NCBI RefSeq assembly: GCF_052324685.1 | Contig: NC_135218.1 | Span: forward strand, 19,962,197-20,026,196 | Direction: 5' to 3' | DNA from: Brachyhypopomus gauderio | Lineage: Eukaryota > Chordata > Actinopteri > Gymnotiformes > Hypopomidae | DNA length: 64,000 bases | In this document: positions 1 through 36,860 of the stretch, in pieces | Numbering within the stretch: position 1 is the first letter of the stretch | How the letters are laid out: each line of letters begins with the position of its first letter | Position numbers and translations under genes: made by a program | Notes under the pieces: generated by a model | What the model was told of the DNA's origin: nothing | The model's database searches: none | What the model saw: the letters and a program-made list of their open reading frames with translations, nothing else

Positions 1-1738
1 TTGGTCTTTTTACCTCAAAAGTAGATTAATTATAACCTGGTCCAAAAAATCATACTTTACTTTGAAGCAACATAAATAAATGGCCCTCGACCCCCTTCTG
101 CAACAGTAGCCACTCCCAACATGAATCTGTAGTACGACTAACCTATGAACAGCACTGCCATGCTGGAAGGTACAGATACGTGTATAACCTCTTACAGTAA
201 TAAATTATCGTTTCGTTTCCGTGTAAGTTTTAAAGTAGACCCTGCGTGCCTAAAACTGCTTGAAAGAATATAAACAGACTAAACAATCAACATTATACTT
301 TTATTCCTGATAGCTGAGAGTAAATTTGATTTTTGGTTTGGACAGTAGTGCATGGAAGCTGGTTTCATTAGCACAGTGGTCCAGTTAAAATAAAGAGTTT
401 TAGGAAACTTCACCTGCGCGTAACAGCGCTCAGACGTGACCAGACTCAAGCACGCAAAGGATGTACTGCTGCATAGCGCGCGAGACTGCCACACTCACCT
501 TCTGAGACACAGATGATCCATTATTTTCCGTAAATTGCATGTCTGAGGCCAAACTTGTTATTCGGCAGAAATAACGAGAGAAACAGAGAAAACAAGCACT
601 TGTTAGATTATGGGCTCCAAATACATCACTGTATTAGCATATGTTGTATTATCACATGTTCCCTGTATCGGCCAGGAGCGCGAGATCTGTGAAGCAGAAC
701 GTGCCCTGCAGGTGTGAATAAACTTTTACCCCTCGCGCTTCATGTTAGATCTGTGCAAACGCAGTCAGGCAAAATGTGGCTTAACTCAGATGTGAGATTT
801 CACCTTAGACTATTTTGGAGTATGTCTCCTGATCTCTCAAAGTTCTGAATGCACATTTTAGAGGGCGAGAGAAAGATTTTCAAAGAAAAATATTGATGCA
901 AATCACTGCACCTTAAAGCCATTATGTCATTATGTGTTCGAGAATATGAACATATATGCACCATTGTCATGTCCTCTGAGATATCACATAGTTTGGACAG
1001 GCTGCTGTCATTGACGGGTATGTGATGGTGTTTTCATGATGCTGGATCAGGGCGTATGCTGTGATTTCAGTGATTTAACACCCATTACACATCAGATTGT
1101 ATGTGATGATGCCAAAAGCATCTTGGCTGATGTATGTCTGACTGTGCAAAGTCGTGTGTTTGTGAAGCCAGACTGTGTGTGATGTTCTACAGAAAGACTA
1201 TAGAGAAGTCATCACCACCATCCTGTCCCTGTTCTACCAGACACAACAGAGAACTCATCACCCCATTCATCACTGCTCTCAGGACAAGTGTCCTCCTTAT
1301 GTGTCTCACAACTGCTCATCTGACTCATGTTTAACTTGATAATCAGCATGAAATAGCAGGAATAAGCACATTTAGTGAATAGTGCTAGTGATTTAATAGT
1401 ACTTTCACATTTAGTGAATAGTGATAATGATTTAATAATTTTAGATTACCCCTACCCTATTTCCCTCTCTGTCCCTCTGTCTTTTTTCTCTTGGTGTCTC
1501 TTACACACAGATGATCAATACAGTGGTATTAACAATAGTCTGAGAAACTGTGAGGGTTGATTATTATGGGATGTTCATCTTGTTATCTGTTACTATTACT
1601 CATCACTTCTCTTAATGGTCTTCTGGTGTTCTGTATAGCCAGCAGCACTATTTAAGATTCCTAAACAGCACTCAGTGTGAGACTGAGACAAAACATCAGG
1701 TCTGAACATAGAAAAAATAGTATAGAGAGACACAACAA

Positions 1739-1740
<2 letters not shown>
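1..1740. other. Gene-free stretch, nothing recognised
   Basis: AT-rich sequence with frequent stops in all frames. Open frames are under 75 codons and resemble no family I know. I saw no splice-bounded coding exon, RNA gene or terminal repeat here. Confidence 0.5.
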
Positions 1741-1787
<47 letters not shown>

Positions 1788-1797
1788 TAGTTTAGAG

Positions 1798-1872
<75 letters not shown>

Positions 1873-1882
1873 TAGTTTAGAG

Positions 1883-1968
<86 letters not shown>
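1741..1968. repeat. (TG)n microsatellite in three blocks
   Basis: Three long TG tracts at about 1742-1783, 1802-1868 and 1887-1968 are separated by two copies of a short spacer (TAGAGTAGTTTAGAGTAGG). The duplicated spacer shows that a spacer-plus-TG unit was itself duplicated. Open frames of Val-Cys or Thr-His repeats across it are artefacts. Confidence 0.95.
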
Positions 1969-1970
<2 letters not shown>

Positions 1971-2084
1971 CGTGATGTCACCCTTCTTCTGTCACCCATA
2001 TTAAATGACCTTGGGATGGGTGGAACCACACTGCACAAGATCCTCTGTGCAGTCACTGGTGGTGTCAGTCCTCTCTGTGCTCTC

Positions 2085-2450
2085 ATTGGTAACCCTAACC
2101 CTAACCATCTGTGCTGTTATTGGTACCCCTAACCCTAAACCTCTGTGCTGTTATTGGTACCCCTAACCCTAACCCTCTGTGCTGTCATTGGTAACCCTAA
2201 CCCTCTGTGCTGTCATTGGTAACCCTAACCCTAACCATCTGTGCTGTTATTGGTACCCCTAACCCTAACCCTCTGTGCTGTCATTGGTAACCCTAACCCT
2301 AACCCTCTGTGCTGTTATTGGTAACCTTAACCCTAACCCTCTGTGCTGCCATTAGTAACCCTAACCCTCACCCTCTGTGCTGCCATTAGTAACCCTAACC
2401 CTAACCCTCTGTGCTGTCATTAGTAACCCTAACCCTAACCCTCTGTGCTG
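2085..2450. repeat. Telomere-like minisatellite
   Basis: About ten imperfect units of roughly 30-36 bp alternate one to three copies of the vertebrate telomere hexamer (CCCTAA orientation) with a spacer reading CTCTGTGCTGTCATTGG and variants. The interleaving makes this an interstitial telomere-like minisatellite, not a simple hexamer array. Confidence 0.85.
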
Positions 2451-2480
2451 CCATTTGTGGTTTCAGTCCCCTTTTCTGAC

Positions 2481-3454
2481 GCGTACTCACACTAGGCTCT
2501 GTGATCCGGGCCCGGGCACGGTTGCCTGCCGAAGCACGGTTCGTTTGGCTAGTGTGAGCGCTCCAACCGTGCCCGGGCCCGGATCAGTTAACCGTGCTCG
2601 GGCCCGCTTGAAGAGGTGGGCCAGGGCACGATTCATGTGGACTCGGGCACGGTTCGCTTCTAGTGTGAGCGCTATCCGTGCCCGGGCCCGCTTGGTGCCT
2701 CGTCTGATTGGTTCATTTCGCTGGAACTCAAACATGACGTCAGTGATGCGATGCTCACGTTAAACAGTCATAGCGGCAGTGTTGCCAGGTTCGCGGTTTT
2801 CACGCCAAATTGGGCTTGTTTGAAACTCCTTCCGCGGGTAAAAATTCGGGGGTCGCGGGGTGCGGTTTTTTGGGCTACTTTTGAGAAGTCAAAAATAAGA
2901 ATTGATGGCGATATAATACCTAAATAGTCTCAATTGTAACACTGCAACACTGCTTTTCCGGTAGACAAACCCCCCCGCTCAACAACTTACACTCGCCACC
3001 CCCCCCCCCCCCCCCCCGCTCAACAACTTACACTCGCCACCCCCCCCCCCCCCCCCCCCCCCCGCTCAACAACTTTGGGCTTTGGGCTAGTTTAGGCTTC
3101 TGAGGGGCGGATTTTACACTGACTTTGGGCTGGATATTTTTGTATGACCTGGCAACCCTGCATAGCGGCAAAGCGATTAGCAGACAATCGTTGTGTTAAA
3201 TTATCGATAAATCTGTGCTTGCACCGTGTTTCTGCACTCCCAAAACGACTCCAAATACAATAAAAAGAGAATCGTGAACTCCATAGTGTTGTGCGAGCGC
3301 GCTTTTTTTCCAAATAAAGCGGCGTTGTGATGACGTAAGCGTGCTCGGGCCGGGTTGCTGAAGCCAGTGTGAGTGCAGGCCAGAGGGGGAGTGGGGAGGG
3401 GGGATAACCGGGCCCCAGCACGGAACGAGCAAACCGTGCCTAGTGTGAGTACGC
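2481..3454. mobile_element. Non-autonomous DNA transposon with 17-bp perfect TIRs
   Basis: GCGTACTCACACTAGGC at 2481-2497 is matched exactly by its reverse complement at 3438-3454. Inside both ends lie GC-rich subterminal repeats built on CCGTGCCCGGGCCCG, including a 21-bp inverted pair at 2503-2523 and 2565-2585. The element carries no transposase. Without the hAT MITE nested inside it, it would be about 580 bp. The flanking target duplication is not clear, so the superfamily is left open. Confidence 0.75.
2777..3160. mobile_element. hAT-type MITE nested in the larger transposon
   Basis: The element runs from CAGTGTTGCCAGG at 2777 to CCTGGCAACCCTG ending at 3160, terminal inverted repeats differing at one position. 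It is flanked by an exact 8-bp duplication CATAGCGG at 2769-2776 and 3161-3168. Eight-base duplications and CAG-starting ends are hallmarks of the hAT superfamily. It has no coding capacity. The interior holds a tandemly duplicated segment with long poly-C runs (2970-3063). Confidence 0.88.
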
Positions 3455-3459
3455 CCTAA

Positions 3460-4560
3460 ATGAAGTTCAAGTGTATCAAATCAGAATGAATGAGCTTTGG
3501 ATCTATTTGATTATATCAGATGTAAATTAAATATGCAGTGAGGAACTGTGTGTAAATCCTTTGGGCAGGTGTAGACATAAAACAATGACAACTCATCCAT
3601 CATAAGCCCATGAAGCTACTGTCTTCACTCTCCTTCTGCACACACATGTATGTGGAACACAGTGGTGGGACAGTTTGTGTTTTTCCCCTTTGGTAGTTTT
3701 AAATCTGTCTGGGATATTAACAGTCCAGAGATCCACATGCTCCTGGTTGAGGTGAATGTGTTCACCCTGTGTAAGGCCAAACCTCTGCCTCCATACTGTC
3801 AGTATTTAACATCCACAGACATCTACATCCACACAGAGGAGTATATCAGGCTGATTTTAGTCTTTTCATGTGCTTCACAGAACATTTCACAGTTGCCAGA
3901 AATGGTTTTGATAGACCTACATGTGTCTCTCTGTATGTGTTTTTACAGCAGATGTCAGTGCTACATTAATCTACATCTCTGTTTTAACAGTAATTTGCCA
4001 TCCTGCCTAGATCCATCACTAAAAGTGTCTGAGATTTGATATCACACTGATATCACACATCTAAAGTCAGAAATCATCGTCAGAAGTGTGAGACTGCAGG
4101 AAGTGTGGTCTGGCATCCTCTGTTCATGCTGCACACTCCTTCACACATTTGGCAGGACTGTTTATAGATTTATTTTCACCATGACCTCAAGTGTTTAATA
4201 CACAGTGATAGTAAGCAACTGGTTGAAAGTGAACAGCAAGGAGACCAACTCAACTGAAGGACATCAACTCAACGAAGCATCTACAGTCATTTTAATAGCT
4301 CTCATCTGATTAGACAGGGGCTCTACACATCCTGATACGTGCTCCGACGGGGAGATGTGGTACAGGCTGGCAGTACAGTGCCTCAGGTTCGTTTATCCTG
4401 TGCAGTATGTGAATGTTTGCATATAGATCAGTGGAATTCACACAGCTACGTTATATTCACACTGGACCATCTGGATATGTCTGACGCTCTTTCATCTTTG
4501 TTGACTGGGCTGAAATCCTCACAGAACCGATTACCATCTATGGCCAGACAGAGAACCCTG
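3460..4560. other. Gene-free stretch, nothing recognised
   Basis: Open frames such as the 129-codon one starting at 3650 have no family resemblance, no flanking splice sites that make sense and no repeat structure. I make no call here. Confidence 0.4.
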
Positions 4561-4561
4561 A

Positions 4562-4995
4562 CCATCTAACCCTAGCTCATCTAACCCTAACCTATCTAAC
4601 CATAACCTATCTAACCCATCTAACCCTAACCTATCTAACCCAGCTAACCCTAACCTATCTAACCCATCTAACCCTAACCTATCTAACCATAACCTATCTA
4701 ACCCATCTAACCCTAACCTATCTAACCCAGCTAACCCTAACCTATCTAACCCAGCTAACCCTAACCTATCTAACCCAGCTAACCCTATCCCATCTAACCC
4801 ATCTAACCTATCTAACCCATCTAACCCTATCCCATCTAACCCATCTAGCCCTATCCCATCTAATCCAGCTAACCGTAACCTATCTAACCCTAACCCATCT
4901 AACCCTAACCTATCTAACCTAGCTAACCCGAACCCATGTAGCCCTAATCCAAATCCATATAACCCTAACCCATCTAATCCTAACCCTGATGCCTT
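4562..4995. repeat. CTAACC-based minisatellite, telomere-like
   Basis: The stretch is built from CTAACCCATCTAACCCTAAC and one-base variants (CCAGCTAACC, CCATAACC), with units around 10-24 bp. Like the array at 2085-2450 it is dominated by degenerate telomere-type hexamers. Confidence 0.85.
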
Positions 4996-4999
4996 TTAT

Positions 5000-5704
5000 G
5001 CCAACAGGTTTGGAGTGGAAACATGTCCTGGTCATGTGTCCTAGGACAAGATTAGCCAATCAGACAGCTGGATTACAGAAACACAATGTGAATATCACAT
5101 AGTGGTGTGAAGATGGGAGGACAGTGTGAGTTGTGCAAGAGTAAGAAGGTGAACCATGATGATTATTTCACTTTATGTCTTCCCAAGACTGCTTTGAGAA
5201 ATCAGGTCTTCTTTGACAATAGTAGCATTGTATCTGGGCCAATCAGAAAGAGAGAAAGGTGGGTTAATCCTTTTTTCACAGGACAATGCAAATGGATTAA
5301 TGTTTTCAAACAATTATTTAACTTGTGTTGACATAAAGGAATTTGTGCACACTGGTAGCATATGCACAGTTAACATTCTCAAAATATTTCTGTTTGATTT
5401 CAGAGCAACAATACCAAAATGTGATATGCTCATGCATTTTTGTGATTCTAAAAATTCCAAAAGGAATTCCTATCTACTATCTAGAAGGAATTCCTGGTGT
5501 TTGGCTCTACTACAGTGTATCTGTGAGACTATGACAATAAAAATTGAATCACCAGTTCAGCTAATTCACAGCCTGAATGCTGATATGGAGAATACTGAGG
5601 GAAAACCACACAAAACCCTGTCCAGCTGTCATAGGTCCACTGGAATGTGTCTATGTTTAGCTGTTAACAGTAATTAAGCAATAAAGTAATTAAGTAATTG
5701 CTCA

Positions 5705-5709
<5 letters not shown>
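5000..5709. other. Gene-free stretch, nothing recognised
   Basis: Overlapping open frames of 60-154 codons on the + strand (5107-5677) show no recognisable domain and overlap in several frames, as expected by chance in this composition. No transposon ends were seen. Confidence 0.4.
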
Positions 5710-5768
<59 letters not shown>

Positions 5769-5913
5769 AAAATTCACTAGTTCAAGAGCAGATAGCATTA
5801 GCGATGTCTCACTCTCAGAGAGCCTGTTCTCTTACGTATAGGGGGATATTTTTCAGCCATATTTTACCCAATACAATGAAAAGTAATTATCTGAAAGGTG
5901 CTAAAAATAAAGC

Positions 5914-5949
<36 letters not shown>
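5710..5949. repeat. (GT)n and (TTA)n microsatellites
   Basis: A (GT)n tract fills 5710-5766. A (TTA)n tract of about a dozen units fills 5914-5949. The sequence between them is unremarkable. Confidence 0.95.
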
Positions 5950-5950
<1 letters not shown>

Positions 5951-7440
5951 ACCTCAAGCCTCTGGACATCTTTGTTCTCCTTTTTGGCAGTGACGTTCAT
6001 ACAGTTCAGTTTGTACTGCATTATCTTTATACATTTAACTTTGACAACAACTTCAGACATCAGATGGGCAGCTTCCTCCAGGCCCGTCCTGGTATGTGCC
6101 GGACAGAGTGGCATAGGTAGGCTCTTTACCTGCGGATACTCAGTGTACCATGTTAAACTTAGCTAAACACACATACAAGCCCCACTTTTAAAGGATGTAA
6201 ACAGAAAGAAAGTGGATGCACCTCAAAACGTTTTTTGTGGATTTATTGTATCAATTACTGTAGTGTCAGTAAAGCTCTGAAACGTTTTATACATTAAGTC
6301 CATCCAGTAATTCCCCAGAGTGAGTACACACAAGGACATTCAGTTTGTCAGTGGCTGGTTTACTCTGTGCTTTTATATGTTATAAATAAGCTGTTGCTCT
6401 CTGCATCAAGTTGCTTCAAAAAGAAAGGCAGAGAGAACACAAGAAAACGCAAACAAAAGCACACGTGGCTGTCTCTGCAGGCTATCACACTTGTATCACT
6501 CTTTTTGTGGTGGGGAGGGTAAAGTCCAGCAGAATGACTTAAATGAGCTTGTAAAATGAGCTTATGCCATCGGTTCCCGGCATATTAGCGCCATCTAGTG
6601 TGTTTGAAAATTACCGATTGTAGGTCTGTAGAGGGAAATTGGTAGCCGTGGCATGCGCATTAGCACGAACCTAACCAGTGGATCTGTTAGAACTACGCTA
6701 GATAGCAACTGCTGAATAAAGGTGTTGTTTCATGTGAAGTTTACGAATTTTGCTGTCGAGCACGTTCACGACGTTTGATCTATTAGATGTCAGTCAATGC
6801 GGCCATTAGCTGTCAATCACCTCATCGCCACACCCCTTTAAGTAACGCCAAACAACTTCTGTAGACCTATTTATTGTAAAAAAAAAAAAACACTGGGAGA
6901 GATAGTAACGGAAGGTGCTCTTATAGAATCGACTAAACATAACTGCCCCCAAAACGTTTGTGATGTGTAATATAAATTCAAAGTTTGTCATCTTATCCAT
7001 TCACTAACATGGGAATGGGCGGGGTTAAAAGTTGTACTACAGCCAGCCACTAGAGGGCAGTGGACACACGGAGCTTCACTGTTCACCCGCTGTCAGGTCC
7101 ACGTGTACGCGGTCTGTACGGAGTGTTGCGACAAACCCCTGTTTACGAACTGTGGCATATCACAAGGCAGTAGATGAGCTACATTTGAACGGCACTTGCA
7201 CATTTACGAACGTGCACCGAATTTTTATTTATTTATTTAATCCCATAATAATTTAGTTGACTATATAAACAAAGTAATCTACCGTTGAATTCACGTAAGT
7301 CATTAAATATATTGATTGTTAATAGTCAATTATTTGAATGGGCATTTGCTAATAAAAATCCTTACTGTTTAAGCATTTAGACAGTTAAGTTGTACTTTGT
7401 TTAAAGTTTTAGTTAGGTATCTATTAATAAACCTACATTT
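5950..7440. other. Gene-free stretch upstream of unc50
   Basis: No coding exon is recognisable. The sequence is AT-rich until about 7030 and gains CpGs around 7080-7150. Short inserted-element remnants are possible (CCATCTAGTG near 6590, CACTAGAGGGC near 7049), but no paired ends with a target duplication were found. Confidence 0.4.
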
Positions 7441-7604
7441 ACCAGAAGACTTTGAACCTAGAAAGCGTGACGGCGTTGTGACGTAGAACGTGGCTACGTG
7501 TTCCGACGACACCGGAAGTGCAGACGCCACCGACTGATGTTCATTTTCTTGCTTTGGAACAAGACGCAGGTGGCTACTAACTAGAGATATCGCTGGAGCA
7601 GCAG
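7440..7604 (+). promoter_or_regulatory. unc50: unc50 promoter and non-coding first exon
   Basis: CpG-containing DNA with an ETS/GABP consensus ACCGGAAGTG at 7511-7520 and CRE-half-like TGACG motifs just upstream. It is followed by a transcribable segment ending ...GGAGCAGCAG at 7604 against a good donor, GTATGTAAG. The coding exon of unc50 opens with only four untranslated bases after its acceptor, so an upstream non-coding exon is required, and this one fits. The exact start site is not visible. Confidence 0.6.
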
Positions 7605-8047
7605 GTATGTAAGACCCTCTGGATTTACTCAGCGAATGAGGTATTTATTACGTGTTCAAATGTATCACGAAGCTCCAGCTACACCATGAGTGCGGTTGGT
7701 TTACAGTGTCGTTGGGGTGATGTCAACATAAAGGCCCCAGTCTCCCACCAGCAGACGGACGTGGTGCAACTTCTACATACACGTCTATAAATAACAACAC
7801 CAGTACTTGTGTTAGTCCAAAAAACCTGACATGATGAGTGGGTAACGTGTCCGCCTTTAAACTGAGATAAACGGTTATAGTTGAAGCACAGAGACGCTGT
7901 CTGATCAACAGACACACTCCCTTATATTTGCAGTGCTGTTCTCATTATTCATGACGAGAATTGACCGACTGTCATTAATTTATTAACGTTTTAGAGGTGA
8001 ATATACTATTACAAGCAAGAGTTTGATGTACACATAGCTAGTAGGTC

Positions 8048-8077
8048 TAGTTATATGAGATATATCTCATATAACTA
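8048..8077. repeat. 30-bp perfect palindrome
   Basis: Fifteen bases, TAGTTATATGAGATA, are followed immediately by their exact reverse complement with no spacer. It lies in unc50 intron 1. Confidence 0.9.
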
Positions 8078-8405
8078 ATAGAGAGCAGCTCAGCAACAAC
8101 GGTGTAGCTCAGTTCTTTTTCTTTGTGTTTCCTACCTTCTTTGTGTTTCCTACCTTCTTTGCCACTATAGCAACAACTGGTAATGAATACGTCTGTTGGT
8201 ACTAACATGTCTTGTCACTGTCACAGGTTATTGGTTGGGTAAGGGGTTAGAGTTTGGAGCACGTTGTTGAAATGACAAATCTCACGCAAGCAGAGGCCCC
8301 TCTAGTGTATTCTTCCGTGTGTTTTGGAGATTGTTGTTTTATGCAAGTGTGATTCCATTACATGTTCTGAGAAACAGCTCACGACTTGGTTTGCTCAGCC
8401 GCTGT

Positions 8406-8922
8406 GCTGTTCCCACAGTAACATGCATTGTGCTATTCCCGTAGTAACATGCGCTGTTCCCACAGTAACATGGATTGTGCTATTCCTGTAGTAACACGAG
8501 CTGTTCCCACAGTAACATGGATTGTGCTATTCTCGTAGTAACATGCGCTGTTCCCACAGTAACATGGATTGTGCTATTCCTGTAGTAACACGAGCTGTTC
8601 CCACAGTAACATGGATTGTGCTATTCCTGTAGTAACACGAGCTGTTCCCACAGTAACATGGATTGTGCTATTCTCGTAGTAACATGCGCTGTTCCCACAG
8701 TAACATGGATTGTGCTATTCCCGTAGTAACATGCGCTGTTCCCACAGTAACATGGATTGTGCTATTCCTGTAGTAACACGAGCTGTTCCCACAGTAACAT
8801 GGATTGTGCTATTCCCGTAGTAACACGCGTTGTTCCCACAGTAACATGCATTGTGCTATTCCCGTAGTAACATGCGTTGTTCCCACAGTAACATGCATTG
8901 TGCTATTACCGTAGTAACGTGC
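8406..8922. repeat. 47-bp minisatellite in unc50 intron 1, about 11 copies
   Basis: Unit starts fall at 8406, 8453, 8500, 8547 and so on at exact 47-base steps. Each unit has the core GCTGTTCCCACAGTAACATG and then a GTAGTAACA motif. Copies differ at a few positions (CCTG/CTCG/CCCG, ACGAG/ATGCG). The array ends 17 bases before the acceptor of the first coding exon of unc50. Confidence 0.95.
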
Positions 8923-8943
8923 ATCATTCTGTTGTCCAGCGGA

Positions 8944-10264
8944 ATGTTGCCGACCACGCAGCGGCAGGGCAACGGCAACCTCAGCCCCCGGGATGCCGCG
9001 CGCCACACGGCCGGAGCCAAGCGCTACAAATACCTGCGCAGACTGCTGCACTACAGACAGATGGACTTCGAGTTTGCCATGTGGCAGATGCTCTACCTGT
9101 TCACCTCTCCACAGAGAGTCTACCGCAACTTCCACTACCGCAAACAGACCAAGGACCAGTGGGCACGAGATGACCCGGCCTTCCTGGTGCTGCTCAGCAT
9201 CTGGCTCTGTGGTCAGTTAACCCTCTCCCTGACCCTCTCCTTGGCCCTCACCTGACTCTAGCTTCAGTACTGAACACACATCATAATGGTCTGTGGTCAG
9301 TGTACATATGTACAACACAATTTCTCATAGAGGTTAAAACAAACTAACTTAACAAAAGGTGATTAAACAAAAAGGTGATTAATTGCACTTGTTCAGAGAG
9401 TAACTGCATTTTGTTTTGAGAGGTACTATGTTTGTTTTTGCAGTTTCCACAGTGGGTTTCGGTCTGGTCCTGGATATGGGTGTCGTGGAGACCCTGAAGC
9501 TGCTATTGTGGGTGGTGTTCATTGACTGCATCGGGGTGGGGTTGTTGGTGTCCACGCTTATGTGGTGAGATCAAACACAACTTCTCCAAAACATAATCTT
9601 TTTTTTTTTTTTTTTATCTAGTATTAGATAGTTTAATCTGTTAGATTTCATTAGAAATATGTTGGTCGTTTTACCAGGATTGTCACCAATAAATACCTTG
9701 TGAAGCAACAGAGTAATGACTACGATGTGGAGTGGGGATATGCCTTCGATGTACATCTAAATGCCTTCTACCCACTGCTAGTCATCCTGCACTTTTTACA
9801 ACTGTTTTTTATCAACCGTGAGTACTGCAGACATACCAAGTTAATAACAGTGTTAAGTCCTGTTATAAATGACTGAGTCAATTCTCTTGTTCTGACTGAA
9901 TCTGCGTCTCCACAGACGTGGTGGTGATTAACTCAGACTGGTTTCTGGGGTACTGTGTGGGGAATACCTTGTGGCTCATTGCTATTGGCTATTACATATA
10001 CATCACATTCCTCGGCTACAGTGGTGAGTATATGATACTTAGTTGTTGATATTAAATTCAGTCTGAATATTTAACAATGTGAATGAATACATTAATTAAA
10101 CCTGTATGAACTGACCTCTTCCTCCAGCTCTGCCCTTTTTGAAGAATACGGTCATTCTTCTCTACCCCTTCGCTTTGCTTGGACTTCTGTATATTTTGTC
10201 CATAAGCCTGGGCTGGAACTTCACCAAAGGTCTTTGTTGGTTCTATAAGTACAGAGTCCAGTAG
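8944..10264 (+). CDS. unc50: UNC50 homologue, inner-nuclear/Golgi membrane protein
   Basis: Five coding exons: 8944-9211, 9444-9564, 9678-9817, 9916-10023 and 10128-10264 (stop TAG). All junctions are GT-AG with matching phases, giving 257 aa against 259 in human as I remember it. The translation starts MLPTTQRQGNG and contains the conserved stretches RDAARHTAGAKRYKYLRRL (about residues 16-34) and DFEFAMWQMLYLFTSPQRVY (about 41-60). These are followed by hydrophobic segments at roughly 83-105, 108-130, 158-176, 190-210 and 220-245, as in the multi-pass UNC50 family. Family members are linked to assembly and trafficking of nicotinic receptors in worms and to Golgi function and RNA binding in mammals. 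The ATG is the first in the exon and sits four bases after the acceptor. No damage was seen; the gene looks functional. Confidence 0.97.
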
Positions 10265-10582
10265 GGGGCGCCAGAACACCCATTTGAAGAGACTGTTTAA
10301 ATTAGATTCTGATACATTCAGATGTGTACAAACCCACTCTTGTTTTTGGACTTGTGCATTTGTATACTTTGTAAATAACTGTTTGGTTGTAGATAAGGAC
10401 AAAAGAGAAAAAAACATGGGGAATGTTTATACTTTTTTTTTTAACTTGACATACTTTTCTGATATTCAACAGAAATAGTGAAAAGCCGTTATTGGTGAAA
10501 TTGGTCGGGTATTTAGTATTATAGTACATGCTCTAATAATTTTTCTTTGGTGGATTTCATGATGCTCTATTGGAACAAATTC

Positions 10583-10588
10583 AATAAA
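10583..10588 (+). terminator. unc50: unc50 polyadenylation signal AATAAA
   Basis: This is the first canonical AATAAA after the stop codon, 319 bases downstream and followed by T-rich DNA. It is the likely end of the unc50 transcript. Confidence 0.6.
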
Positions 10589-10599
10589 CACATTTTTAC

Positions 10600-11385
10600 A
10601 TTCAAATTTGTCAGTAACTGTATCTTATAACTGCTTCATTTGAATTTTGACTTCACATTTATAATAGTCTTCAGGCTTCCCACAAAATACTTCGTTTCTA
10701 CTGTGTTAGTAGAATACATCTTATGCAACCTGCTTTTTCTGTACACTAGTTTGCAGTAAAGGAGCCTAATTCATAAGTGACTGGTAACTCTAAGTGTTGT
10801 TTTGCTGTCTATTGGATATCCAAAAAATGACAAAAGGTAGTTTATCATTTATCAAGACAGTTTATTTCATTCTAGTCCAGAAAAAACCTCTGAAGAAGGC
10901 TGACCCTGACCCATCAGTCATGACATCCTTGACCTGTTTCTGCTCCACATGTACAGAAGGAGTTATCGTTGTTAATGCAAGTTGCACATTATTAAAACCA
11001 TGAATTAAAAAACGATAAGGCATTACGGGGCAGTAATGTGTAGTATGAAACATCAGAGGGCACTACGATACAGTATAATGTGAAATGTGCCAACATACCT
11101 AGTATTCTGATGCTACTGAAGACCACCTGGATCAGGTGTGTTTGCGTTACGTATATGCTGCATTAAAGTATCTGGACTCCTGGTACAAGCACAAAATCAC
11201 TGTATGCTGGAGCACAAAGTACATCAGCTCCCCAGCTGCTGGGAATATGAGAGTGATCATTTAAACCAACACCAGGACAGACAGCTTACACGCTAAGAGC
11301 TTCGGCGCTCTTCGATCCCGACTGTCACATAACTATACACTGTTTGTTTAATTCATAAAACTCCGCGTAGTAAATATTTCTGGCA
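10600..11385. other. Intergenic DNA between unc50 and slc25a12
   Basis: No coding exon, paired transposon end or long repeat was recognised. Short open frames on both strands (up to 69 codons) lack any family resemblance. Confidence 0.5.
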
Positions 11386-11481
11386 TGGCCCAGGCGTGCC
11401 ACGCGCAGCCGTGACGCTCCCTCTGCATTGTGCGCGAGCAGAATCTGTCGCGCGCGCGCGTTTACAGCGGTCTAGCTCGAG

Positions 11482-11489
11482 TGACGTCA
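11482..11489. promoter_or_regulatory. slc25a12: Palindromic CRE site TGACGTCA
   Basis: A full 8-bp cAMP-response element consensus lies 8 bases upstream of the slc25a12 start codon in a CpG-rich context. CREB family proteins bind this palindrome. I recall CREB control being reported for the human gene; here function is inferred from the motif only. Confidence 0.6.
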
Positions 11490-11497
11490 CGAGGACC

Positions 11498-36854
<25,357 letters not shown>

Positions 36855-36856
<2 letters not shown>

Positions 36857-36860
36857 TAAA
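36855..36860 (+). terminator. slc25a12: AATAAA overlapping the slc25a12 stop codon
   Basis: The stop TAA (36854-36856) is followed by TAAA, creating an AATAAA hexamer that shares two bases with the stop. If used, the 3' UTR would be almost absent; hexamers at 38055 and 38122 are the more ordinary choices. Confidence 0.35.

Noticed and set aside
2085..2450. True chromosome end
   Set aside because: Hexamers are interrupted by unrelated spacers and followed by more than 60 kb of ordinary gene-bearing DNA.
3092..3432. 109- and 78-codon - strand frames near 3.1-3.4 kb
   Set aside because: They cross the boundary of two nested transposons and have no domain.
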